Position numbers and translations under genes: made by a program. From Nocardia jejuensis NBRC 103114 (GTDB lineage Bacteria > Actinomycetota > Actinomycetes > Mycobacteriales > Mycobacteriaceae): a stretch of 64,000 nucleotides of DNA. The notes beneath the pieces were generated by a model. That model saw nothing but the letters and a program-made list of their open reading frames with translations. It was not told the origin of the DNA and made no database searches. Shown one piece after another: positions 27,247 through 36,079 of the stretch. The stretch covers positions 248,001 through 312,000 of the forward strand of contig NZ_BDBU01000016.1 of assembly GCF_001613145.1 (NCBI RefSeq), in the 5' to 3' direction. The stretch's first letter is position 1; each line of letters opens with the position of its first letter.

Positions 27247-27746
27247 GCACGACCCATACCCTTTCCGTGCTCGTGGAGGACAAGCCGGGCGTGCTCGCGC
27301 GCGTGGCCAGCCTGTTCTCCCGCCGCGGGTTCAATATCGAGTCCCTCGCGGTCGGTGGCACCGAGATCCCCGATATCTCGCGCATGACCATCGTCGTGAC
27401 GGTCGAGGACCTGCCGCTCGAGCAGGTCACCAAGCAGCTCAACAAGCTGGTCAATGTCATCAAGATCGTCGAGCAGGACAACGACTCCTCCGTTGCCCGC
27501 GAGCTGATCCTGGTGAAGGTGCGCGCCGACGCCAGCGTCCGCACCCAGGTGATCGAAGCGGTGAATCTGTTCCGCGCCAAGGTGATCGACGTGTCACCCG
27601 ATGCGCTGACGATCGAGGCGACCGGAACCCGGTCCAAGCTCGACGCGCTGCTTCGCATGATGGAGCCGTACGGCATCCGCGAGATCGTGCAGTCCGGTGT
27701 CGTCGCGGTGGGCCGCGGGCCCAAGTCGATTACGGCCACACGCTAG
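27243..27746 (+). CDS. ilvN: Acetolactate synthase regulatory subunit
   Basis: A 167-residue small subunit. Residues 4-80 form an ACT domain ([23 protein letters not shown] starts it) that binds valine for feedback inhibition. Residues 85-160 form the second ACT-like/NikR-type half. The ATG overlaps the ilvB stop (ATGA), assuring equal synthesis of both subunits. Confidence 0.97.
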   Translation: MSTTHTLSVLVEDKPGVLARVASLFSRRGFNIESLAVGGTEIPDISRMTIVVTVEDLPLEQVTKQLNKLVNVIKIVEQDNDSSVARELILVKVRADASVRTQVIEAVNLFRAKVIDVSPDALTIEATGTRSKLDALLRMMEPYGIREIVQSGVVAVGRGPKSITATR

Positions 27747-28899
<1,153 letters not shown>

Positions 28900-28913
28900 G
28901 GTTTCCAGCTTTT

Positions 28914-28949
28914 CGAAGGGCCCGTTCGCTGATGCGAACGGGCCCTTCG
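28914..28949 (+). terminator. Terminator of ilvBNC
   Basis: A perfect 16-bp stem CGAAGGGCCCGTTCGC with its complement encloses TGAT. It is followed by the convergent gene ending at 28957, so it probably works in both directions. Confidence 0.9.
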
Positions 28950-28956
28950 GCATTCA

Positions 28957-29385
28957 TCAGTAACAGGCCATCGGGATCAGGATGCGATCGGGGTCCTCGG
29001 TGAGAAGGTCACGGGCAGCGTGCCATTCGGAGACCCTGGGGAAGAAGTTGGGGCTGACCTGATGCAGGCGGCCGTCCGGGGTGAGCACGGCCGAGGGGAT
29101 GGGGAACAGGCGGTTGTCGAAGTCCACGTCGCCGACGCGGCGAGTCTCGTCCGAGGCCCCCTCCACGGGGTGATGGGCGGGCAGATCGCCGAGCCGGGAG
29201 CGCCACAGCACACCGGTCTCGTCGTGCCAGCCGATGCGGAAGCCGTCGTAGGGTCTGGGATCGTCCGGTCGGGAATCGTCGCGGGTCTCGCGGTCGTCCC
29301 GCAGGTAGGGCGTCATTGCCGTCTCCGCGAAGCGGACCGGGTCGGGGTGATTGGGCGGTGCCAGCACCAGTGCCAGACAGTACAT
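28957..29385 (-). CDS. Hypothetical soluble acidic protein
   Basis: A 142-residue protein. The start MYCLALVLAPPNHPD is the first plausible ATG; the open frame upstream reads low-complexity sequence antisense to the next gene. It is rich in Asp, Arg and Pro, with no membrane segment or motif I recognise (FRIGWHDETGVLWRS, RLFPIPSAVLTPDG). This is the first gene after ilvC, so the lineage-specific block begins here. Confidence 0.55.
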   Translation of the reverse strand: MYCLALVLAPPNHPDPVRFAETAMTPYLRDDRETRDDSRPDDPRPYDGFRIGWHDETGVLWRSRLGDLPAHHPVEGASDETRRVGDVDFDNRLFPIPSAVLTPDGRLHQVSPNFFPRVSEWHAARDLLTEDPDRILIPMACY

Positions 29386-29461
29386 TTCGCGCAGAGTATG
29401 CGCTGGTGAGGACGTGCGTGCCGTAATCAGTGGTTTGTCCCGAATCCCGGGCGGGTCGCGG

Positions 29462-29767
29462 TCAGGAGCTGCCGAACGCCCCGCGCGGAAGAGCCTGCTG
29501 ATACCAGGACCGGTTCGGGTCATGCGACCGGTTGCGGTCGTTCCGGTCGCAATCGTCGTCGCGGCGATCGTGCCGGTTGTTGTTCCAGGGGTCGCGGGAG
29601 TTGTTGTCGTTCCACGGGTCTCGGTCATTGTGGTGGGGCCGGGCCACTTCGGAAACACCGGGCTCGAGGGTGATGTCGGCGGTGGCCGGGATGGTGACCG
29701 CGCCGAGCGGAATCAGGACGAGGGCACCGGCCACGGCGATGCGGGCGGTTCTTCTGATCGACTGCAT
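29462..29767 (-). CDS. Small secreted Asn/Asp/Arg-rich protein
   Basis: A 101-residue protein with a clear signal peptide (MQSIRRTARIAVAGAL, cleavage near ATADI) giving a mature part of about 70 residues. That part is highly hydrophilic: DPWNDNNSRDPWNNN and DRRDDDCDRNDRNRS, with a single Cys and no fold signal. It is probably disordered outside the cell. Function is unknown; similar Asn/Asp-rich secreted peptides are common in Nocardia. Confidence 0.65.
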   Translation of the reverse strand: MQSIRRTARIAVAGALVLIPLGAVTIPATADITLEPGVSEVARPHHNDRDPWNDNNSRDPWNNNRHDRRDDDCDRNDRNRSHDPNRSWYQQALPRGAFGSS

Positions 29768-29848
29768 AGTTCTCGACTGTGCCGCAGATGCCGCGCGAAA
29801 GACCATGGTATGAGCATTCTTCCGGGAAATTTCAGGGTGAGGTAGTCC

Positions 29849-30505
29849 TCAGGGATGAGCGGCGCTCAGGGGCGGAGCCGCGGTGGCGCGGAGCAGCGCT
29901 ACTCCGATGAACAGCAGCCAGATCATGGTGAATCCGCCGAGGGTCGCCGTGGTTCCCCAGCCGTTGGCGGCGTAGAAGTTCGCAGGGGTGTTGCCGAAGT
30001 ACAGGGACGGGACGAACGCGAGATTGATTGCGGCCAGGGCGTACGCCGATCGCGAGGCCCACCGGGGGAGCAGTGCGGTGCGGCCGATCGCGACACCGAA
30101 GGCCGCGAAGAACAACGCCTCGAGGAGCCGGGAAACGGTGCCGTAGAGGATGTAGGTGCCCGAGACGGTGATGGTCGGGTCGATGTCGGTGGGGGACTGG
30201 ATCACCGCGCCCACCTCCAGGGCGGTGGAGACGAAAACGACTGTCAGCCACATCGATCCGGCGGTGGTGGCGAGCGATCCGACCCACTCGTACGCGGGGC
30301 CGATGCGTTTGATCAGGTGGTTCAGGCTGGTCATGAAGACGATCAGCGCGGTCGTGCCGAGCAGGCCGAAGAGGCTGCGGGTGAGGATGTTGCCGTCCGG
30401 GGGTGGGCCGGAGTAGACGAAGTACAGGGGTAGTTCGATCAGGAGGAAGGCCGCGCCGATCAGTGCGGAGGCTCCGGAGATTCGCTGTATTGCGTTGTTG
30501 TCCAT
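29849..30505 (-). CDS. Six-helix membrane protein (possibly DUF4386-like)
   Basis: A 218-residue integral membrane protein with about six hydrophobic segments (ASALIGAAFLLIELPLYF, LLGTTALIVFMTSL, MWLTVVFVSTALEVGA and others). The overall pattern resembles DUF4386 proteins, though I am not sure of the family. It is divergent from a TetR regulator and the two promoters share the region with the AGTATA palindrome, so the regulator probably controls it. Confidence 0.65.
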   Translation of the reverse strand: MDNNAIQRISGASALIGAAFLLIELPLYFVYSGPPPDGNILTRSLFGLLGTTALIVFMTSLNHLIKRIGPAYEWVGSLATTAGSMWLTVVFVSTALEVGAVIQSPTDIDPTITVSGTYILYGTVSRLLEALFFAAFGVAIGRTALLPRWASRSAYALAAINLAFVPSLYFGNTPANFYAANGWGTTATLGGFTMIWLLFIGVALLRATAAPPLSAAHP

Positions 30506-30846
30506 GGGATCTCGGTTCTGGTGAAGTGGATGTGTGCGGCTTCGGGCAGTGGGTGGTGTGGCCCTGCCTGTGGTCGGTGGCAGTTGGCTGGCGGTGCTGT
30601 GGGTGGGGCTGGTGCGGCGGGCGCGCGCGGAGGGGGTGCCACCGCGACCGGTTGGCCTCGCCGAAGGGGCGTGTCCCCGCGTGCGGTCTCGGTTAGGCCC
30701 AGGTGCCCGTCTCCTCGCGGGCCGCCCGTTTCAGGGGTGCCGTGTCGGTGGGCGGGGGCTCGCCCGTGGATGCGGATCCCAGCTCGGGTGTGGGTGTTCG
30801 GTGGTGTCAGGTCCGGTATGGCCGAGGTGAGTCCCGCCGCACCATA
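30506..30846. other. Upstream region with no visible gene
   Basis: This part of the divergent intergenic region is G/T-rich on the plus strand and has no coding signal or repeat I can support. The regulatory palindrome lies at its right end. Confidence 0.5.
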
Positions 30847-30863
30847 AGTATATGACTTATACT
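30847..30863. promoter_or_regulatory. TetR-type operator
   Basis: AGTATA-N5-TATACT is a perfect 17-bp inverted repeat in an A/T-rich patch. It includes a likely -10 (TATACT) and is followed by GGAGTAT. It lies 55 bp before the TetR gene at 30918 and is probably bound by that protein. Confidence 0.65.
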
Positions 30864-30917
30864 ATAAGGAGTATGTTAACTTCGTTGTCAAGAGCAGACC
30901 GGAGGTAACGCGCAGGA

Positions 30918-31667
30918 ATGGCCGACGAGAACATCTCCGATGAGCTCGCCAGACTGTGGCGACTGCGAGCGGGTGCGCGGCTGGGCCGTCCCGCCGGGCT
31001 GGACGTCGATCGCGTCGTGCGCACGGCGATCGATCTGGCCGACCTCGGCGGCTTGCCCGCGGTGACGCTGCCGAAAATCGCTGCGGCCCTCGGCGTCACG
31101 CCGATGTCGCTGTATCGGCACATCGGGTCCAAAGACGAGCTGAACGTACTGATGGCCGATCTGGCGCTGGGACCGTTCCCCGACATCCCCGGTGTCGTCC
31201 CCGGCGACTGGCGACCTGCTTTAAGTCACTGGGCGCGTGCGCAACTCGCCGTTCACCGGCGGCATCCGTGGCTCGCGCAGCTCCCGATCGTCGGTCCGCC
31301 GCGCGGCCCGCACGCGATCGCGTGGATGGACGTGGGACTTCGCACGCTGCGCGAGACCGCGCTGGACTGGCCCGCGAAGATCGGCGTGATCACCGTGGTG
31401 GGCGGCTACGTTCGCCAGGCTTTCCTCACTGGTCGCCAACTCGAAGTACACCGTGGCGCAGCGGATCTCAACGAATCGCAAGCCCTGCGCGGCTATCAGC
31501 GAGAGCTGTCCGCGGTGGTGGACGAGACCCGATTCCCCGACGTGGCAGCACTATTGGCCTCGGGCCTGTTCGAGTCGATCCCCGACACCGCCGAGCCGGG
31601 CGACGAGGACTTCGACTTCGGCCTGGACCTGATTCTCGACGGGGTTGCCGGGGTCATCGCCGGTTGA
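30918..31667 (+). CDS. TetR-family transcriptional regulator
   Basis: A 249-residue regulator. ATG 30918 follows GGAGG at 30900-30904. Residues about 28-75 hold the DNA-binding three-helix unit (VVRTAIDLADLGGLPAVTLPKIAAALGVTPMSLYRHIGSK, helix-turn-helix at the end). The C-terminal part resembles TetR_C_11 domains common in actinobacteria. It probably represses itself and the divergent membrane-protein gene through the palindrome at 30847-30863. Confidence 0.9.
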   Translation: MADENISDELARLWRLRAGARLGRPAGLDVDRVVRTAIDLADLGGLPAVTLPKIAAALGVTPMSLYRHIGSKDELNVLMADLALGPFPDIPGVVPGDWRPALSHWARAQLAVHRRHPWLAQLPIVGPPRGPHAIAWMDVGLRTLRETALDWPAKIGVITVVGGYVRQAFLTGRQLEVHRGAADLNESQALRGYQRELSAVVDETRFPDVAALLASGLFESIPDTAEPGDEDFDFGLDLILDGVAGVIAG

Positions 31668-31680
31668 CTCTCGCACGCCA

Positions 31681-31708
31681 ACGGCCCGCCGGGCATCCGG
31701 CGGGCCGT
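31681..31708. terminator. Terminator between TetR and SDR genes
   Basis: A 12-bp perfect stem ACGGCCCGCCGG with its complement encloses GCAT, between convergent genes. Confidence 0.85.
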
Positions 31709-31756
31709 GTGGTGAATGTCTTTCAGGCGCAAGCTAACCGGCGCCAGTGTGTGTGA

Positions 31757-32527
31757 CTACTGGTGGGTGCCGCCGTCGATGCGGATCTCGGTGCCGGTGA
31801 TGAACGCACCATCGTCGGAGGCGAGCATGGCCACGACGCCGGCGACCGTGTCGGGTGAGGCGAAGCCCTGGCCGAGGATCGGCATCAGCTTGGTGAACAG
31901 GGTGAAGTCGGCGTCGGCGGGCAGGCCCGGGCCCTTGCCGTCGGTCATATCGCTGGAGATCGAGCCCGGCGCGACCGCGACCACGCGCAGCCCCTGCTTG
32001 CCGTACTCCGCGGCCAGCGCGTGGGTCATCGACATGATGCCGCCCTTGGACGCGGCGTACGCGGTCATATACGGGTGGGCGAAGAACGCCGACGTCGAGG
32101 TGAAGTTCACGATCACGCCCTTGCCCGACTCCAGCAGCGCGGGAAGCGATTCGCGGATCATCAGGAACGTACCGGTCAGGTTGACCGTGATGATGGTGTT
32201 GAAATCGGCCAGCGGCATCTCGTGGGTGTGCGCCGAACGCAGAATTCCCGCGGCATTGACCAGCGCGTCCAGCCCGCCGAGGGTCTCCACCGCGGAGGCG
32301 ACTCCCGCCTTGACCGAATCCTCGTCGCCGATATTGATCGCGACGGTGCTGAGCCGGTCGCCATTCCCGTTCGCGGCGGCCTGCTTGGCGGTCTCGGCCA
32401 GCCCGTCCTGGTTGATATCGGCAGCGACCACGCGCCCGCCCTCACCCAGGATGCGGTGCACGGTGGCCCGTCCGATCCCGGATCCCGCGCCCGTGATCAG
32501 TACTCGGCGATCGGTGAAACGCTCCAT
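31757..32527 (-). CDS. Short-chain dehydrogenase/reductase
   Basis: A 256-residue classical SDR. The start MERFTDRRVLITGAGSGIG follows AAGGAG. Cofactor motif TGAGSGIG (about 11-18), NAAG (about 87), the catalytic Ser region (VNFTSTSAF) and YAASK (Tyr about 155, Lys 159) are all present. The C-terminal DGG motif is typical of the family. Divergence from a TetR gene with a palindromic operator between them suggests induction by its substrate or a related compound. Confidence 0.92.
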   Translation of the reverse strand: MERFTDRRVLITGAGSGIGRATVHRILGEGGRVVAADINQDGLAETAKQAAANGNGDRLSTVAINIGDEDSVKAGVASAVETLGGLDALVNAAGILRSAHTHEMPLADFNTIITVNLTGTFLMIRESLPALLESGKGVIVNFTSTSAFFAHPYMTAYAASKGGIMSMTHALAAEYGKQGLRVVAVAPGSISSDMTDGKGPGLPADADFTLFTKLMPILGQGFASPDTVAGVVAMLASDDGAFITGTEIRIDGGTHQ

Positions 32528-32620
32528 TGCGACATCTCCTTGTTCCAGCTGTGCCAGGCTCTCGGGGTTCGACCTGGCCTTTTCGGGGTCCTGCCCCACT
32601 ACTCGACACGTTACGCCTCA

Positions 32621-32645
32621 ATGGCACGTCATGCCATAGTGGCAT
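32621..32645. promoter_or_regulatory. Compound palindromic operator between SDR and TetR genes
   Basis: ATGGCA-N5-TGCCAT (32621-32637) overlaps ATGCCA-N3-TGGCAT (32631-32645), sharing the middle half-site. It lies just upstream of a TAGGAT -10 (32655-32660) for the TetR gene, where the -35 would be, so binding should block transcription. Confidence 0.7.
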
Positions 32646-32695
32646 CCCGTCGACTAGGATTGCCGATAGACATCCCCTGACCCGGAGGTAGTGGA

Positions 32696-33307
32696 GTGCC
32701 CGCACCGCGCACCGAACCCGCAGCGCGCCGCCCCACCCTGGCCGAACGCCGCAAGTCCGAAACGCGCCTGGACATCGCCCGCGCCGCCGCGCGCCTGTTC
32801 GCCGAACACGGCACGGCCGACGTGACCGCCGACCAGATCGCCGCCGAGGTCGGCATCGGACTGCGTACCTTCTACCGCTACGCCCGCACGAAGGAAGACG
32901 CGGTCGAGCCGATGCTCGCCACCGGCGCGGAACGCTGGTTCGGGGCGATCGCGGCCGGATCGGGCGGCCTGCCCACCCTCGCGGACCTCGAAGCCGCCGC
33001 CGTCCGCTCCCTGACCATCGACGGCGGCGAGGACTTCGAGCTCACCCGGGGCCTGCTGCGCGCGATGGACACCGACCCCGCCCTGCGCGCGGTCTGGCAT
33101 CGCATCAACATGGAGGGCGAACGCGAATTGCGAAGGGTACTGGCCGAATTGGGCGGACCCGATGCGGATCCGCTACATCTGCGTCTGCTGGCAGCCGCTG
33201 CCGCCGGTTCCATCCGAATCGCCCTGGAGCAGTGGGCGGCCGATGGGGGACAGGATCCGGCGAGCCTGGTGGTGCGCTGCATGCGGGTTCTCGGCGCGGG
33301 ACTCTGA
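32696..33307 (+). CDS. TetR-family transcriptional regulator
   Basis: A 203-residue regulator. GTG 32696 follows GGAGG at 32683-32687. Residues about 15-62 contain the DNA-binding domain (TRLDIARAAARLFAEHGTADVTADQIAAEVGIGLRTFYRYARTK). The ligand-binding part is Ala/Leu-rich and helical. Shared regulatory DNA with the SDR gene suggests an autoregulated repressor of that enzyme. Confidence 0.92.
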   Translation: MPAPRTEPAARRPTLAERRKSETRLDIARAAARLFAEHGTADVTADQIAAEVGIGLRTFYRYARTKEDAVEPMLATGAERWFGAIAAGSGGLPTLADLEAAAVRSLTIDGGEDFELTRGLLRAMDTDPALRAVWHRINMEGERELRRVLAELGGPDADPLHLRLLAAAAAGSIRIALEQWAADGGQDPASLVVRCMRVLGAGL

Positions 33308-33445
33308 GCGGCCGCTGTCCGCGGAACGCTGCTGGATGCCGTCGGCGTTTTGCCCGCGATGTCCGGCATGTCCGGCGATACAGTGGCAATCGGTCGCGCG
33401 CAGCGACTTCTCGGCTACCCATTCGCATGGACACCGGAGGATCGC

Positions 33446-34390
33446 TTGCGTCGCATCTGGAGTCGTCTCGGCCTATCTTTGGCAGCAACCACCGCGATGC
33501 TCGTCTCGGGAGGAACCGCCGCCGCCGAACCCGACCAGCTCCCCGTTGTTTACTCAGTGGCGCAATGGTTCTCGGACACCAACGCCGCGAAGCCGCCCTA
33601 CACCCCACCCGGCGGAAACGACTGGTCCTGCGTCCCCACCGCCGCGCACCCCCGCCCCGTGGTCCTGGTCCACGGCATCACCGGCAACGGCGCGGGCTGG
33701 CCCGCGATGTCCCCGCTCCTGCACAACAACGGCTACTGCGTCTTCTCGGTCACCTACGGCATCTACCCCGGCCAGGCGGGCCCCATCGCAGGCATGGGCG
33801 GCCTCGAGCCGATCCCGCAGTCCAGCACCGAATTACGCGACTTCGTCAACCGGGTCCTGGCCACCACCGGCGCCCCGAAGGTAGACCTGCTGACCTGGTC
33901 CGAAGGCACCCTGGTAGCCGCCAACTACCTCCTCTTCGACGGCGGCAACCAGGTGGTCGACCAAACGTTCAACCTGGTCCCCATCTGGCAGGGCACCCAC
34001 GTCGCGGACCCCCTCGTCAACGCCGCCTACGGCCTCAACGCCCAGAACGCCGTCTTCGCCGCCCTCCGCCCGATCTGCCAGGGCTGCGTCGACATGCTCC
34101 CGGTCTCCGACTTCATCCACAACCTCCAAGCCGCCGGCGTCTACGCCCCGGACGTGCACTACACCAACCTGGTCACCAAGGCCGACATGGAAGTCGTCCC
34201 GTACACCAGCGGCATCCGAGAAGCCCCCAACGCCACCAACATCACCCTCCAGGACGTCTGTCCGGTGAACCTGGCGGGGCACAACAGCGTCTCGGTGGAC
34301 CCGACCGTGGCAGCGCTGATGCTCAACACCTTCACCCCCGGCTCGGTCCCCAAGATCCCCTGCGCCCCGAGCCCGAGCCCGTACATCTGA
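33446..34390 (+). CDS. Secreted lipase/esterase, alpha/beta hydrolase (Lipase_2-like)
   Basis: A 314-residue exported hydrolase. TTG 33446 is preferred because GGAGG ends 5 bp before it and it yields a compact signal peptide (MRRIWSRLGLSLAATTAML, cleavage after GGTAAA). The oxyanion region PVVLVHGITGNG and the nucleophile elbow LLTWSEGT are present. The first Gly of the usual GxSxG is replaced by Thr. A late NLAGHNSV supplies the probable catalytic His. Two Cys pairs suggest disulfides. It is probably extracellular and acts on lipid or ester substrates. Confidence 0.85.
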   Translation: MRRIWSRLGLSLAATTAMLVSGGTAAAEPDQLPVVYSVAQWFSDTNAAKPPYTPPGGNDWSCVPTAAHPRPVVLVHGITGNGAGWPAMSPLLHNNGYCVFSVTYGIYPGQAGPIAGMGGLEPIPQSSTELRDFVNRVLATTGAPKVDLLTWSEGTLVAANYLLFDGGNQVVDQTFNLVPIWQGTHVADPLVNAAYGLNAQNAVFAALRPICQGCVDMLPVSDFIHNLQAAGVYAPDVHYTNLVTKADMEVVPYTSGIREAPNATNITLQDVCPVNLAGHNSVSVDPTVAALMLNTFTPGSVPKIPCAPSPSPYI

Positions 34391-34473
34391 TCACCGAGTC
34401 CTACTGACCGGTACGCACATTCGCGCTTCCTGTCCGCTTCGACAGCTGGCGTAACAACCTCCGATGGCGTACG

Positions 34474-34505
34474 TATTGTTCACTGAGTTCCGCACTGCTC
34501 GGAAC
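34474..34505 (+). promoter_or_regulatory. Putative promoter and operator of the GHKL-Z1 operon
   Basis: TATTGT (34474-34479) is a plausible -10 element. Just downstream, at the expected transcript start, lies GTTCCG-N7-CGGAAC (34487-34505), an inverted repeat that could be an operator or 5' hairpin. Confidence 0.4.
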
Positions 34506-34531
34506 GGGGTCGGCAATTACGTGGCATCGGG

Positions 34532-36079
34532 GTGGACATGGCGGACGAGTGGAAGTTCGATGTACCGACAGTCGGCAGCAAGCAACTCCCGCCGGATCCG
34601 CGATACATGGAGGCGCTCACCAGCCAGGGCTACGGATTCGAAGCCGCCGTAGCCGACCTGGTCGACAACTCCATCGACGCGGGCGCCAACGACGTGGTGA
34701 TTCATTTCCTGCGTGACGGCGACCGCCTGGTCAGCCTCCTCATCGTCGACGACGGCTGCGGCATGACCGAGGACGAGCTCGACGTCGCCATGACCGTCGG
34801 CGGTCGCCGCGACTACCAGCACGGCGCGCTCGGCATGTTCGGCACCGGCCTGAAATCGGCGTCGCTCAGCAGCGCGTCGGCCGTCGCGGTGGTCAGTCGC
34901 ACCAAGACCAGTCGCCCGGCCGGACGACGCTGGGTGATGGAGCACGCGAAAGACGGATTCCACTGCGACATAGTCGAACCGGCGTACGCCCAATCCCTTA
35001 TCGACCGCTACTCCGGCGGCAGCCCGATCAAATGGAACGGCACCGTCGTGCGCTGGGACGGCGTGAAGGACTTCCCGCGCAACGGAAGTCTGGAGCAGAC
35101 CGAACGCTACATCGCTCGGATCATCGCCAAACTCGGCATGCACCTGGGCCTGCAACTGCACCGATTCCTCACCCGTGAGGACTTCAACATCACCATCGCG
35201 GTCGAGGACATCACCACCGGCATGGTGGTGACCAGCTACGGCGTCATGCCGCTCGACCCGTTCGGCTACCCGATCACCGGAAATCAGGACTATCCGAAGA
35301 CCTTCAAGGTGGAGAACGCCGAGGTCGGTGTGGTGTCGATGACCGCCCACATCTGGCCGCCCAAATCTTCGATCGCCGAATTCCGCGGCATCGGTTCGCT
35401 CATCGAAACCCAGGGCTTCTACCTCTACCGCAACGACCGCCTCGTCCAGGCGGGCGGCTGGAACAACTTCCGCCAACCCGAACAGCACCTGGCCCTGGCC
35501 CGGGTCGCGGTCGAGCTGCCGTCCACCTCCAGCGATGTGTTCCGCCTGACTGTGAAGAAGGACGGCGTGGAAATCTCGCCGGAGTTCATTGCGGCACTGG
35601 AGAACGCGGCAGACGACAGCGGCGCGTTCTTCGCAACCTACGTCGCAGACGCGGACACCACCTACCGTGATGCGCGCAAACGCGCAGGCGTAGAACGCAA
35701 GCCGGTGATCCCGCCGGGAAAAGGCCTGGACCCCAGCATCCGAGAGGTGATCTCGGAAGAACTCCCGCCCCTGATCGGCGAGGAACCGATCGTCATCAAA
35801 TGGCAGGCCCTGGAGGGCGATGCCTTCTTCGAACTCGACCGTGAGGACCGCCAGATCCTCCTGAACCAGCGCTACCGCCCCGGCATCCTCGGCGGCCGCC
35901 GAGGTGGCCTCAACGACGCCCCGATGATCAAGTCGATGCTGTATCTGATGGTGCACGAGGTCTTCCAACGCGAACGAATCGGTCCACGCGACAAGGACAA
36001 TCTGCAAATGTGGCAATCAGTACTGGTGGCAGCTGCACGCGCGGAGATGGATCGCTTGAGCGACCGGGACGGTGAATGA
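34532..36079 (+). CDS. MORC/MutL-like GHKL ATPase of a Z1-associated defence module
   Basis: A 515-residue protein; the start is GTG 34532 or ATG 34538. Residues 35-180 form a GHKL (Bergerat) ATPase: N-box DLVDNSIDAGA (N46), DDGCGM (73-78) and GMFGTGLKSA (101-110), the motif set typical of prokaryotic MORC-like proteins. The N-box position usually held by the catalytic Glu is Asp (D42). A beta-rich transducer-like region follows. It overlaps the Z1 gene by 4 bp. Prokaryotic MORC-Z1 pairs are known near restriction-modification genes, so a role in phage or plasmid defence is inferred. Confidence 0.82.
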   Translation: MDMADEWKFDVPTVGSKQLPPDPRYMEALTSQGYGFEAAVADLVDNSIDAGANDVVIHFLRDGDRLVSLLIVDDGCGMTEDELDVAMTVGGRRDYQHGALGMFGTGLKSASLSSASAVAVVSRTKTSRPAGRRWVMEHAKDGFHCDIVEPAYAQSLIDRYSGGSPIKWNGTVVRWDGVKDFPRNGSLEQTERYIARIIAKLGMHLGLQLHRFLTREDFNITIAVEDITTGMVVTSYGVMPLDPFGYPITGNQDYPKTFKVENAEVGVVSMTAHIWPPKSSIAEFRGIGSLIETQGFYLYRNDRLVQAGGWNNFRQPEQHLALARVAVELPSTSSDVFRLTVKKDGVEISPEFIAALENAADDSGAFFATYVADADTTYRDARKRAGVERKPVIPPGKGLDPSIREVISEELPPLIGEEPIVIKWQALEGDAFFELDREDRQILLNQRYRPGILGGRRGGLNDAPMIKSMLYLMVHEVFQRERIGPRDKDNLQMWQSVLVAAARAEMDRLSDRDGE

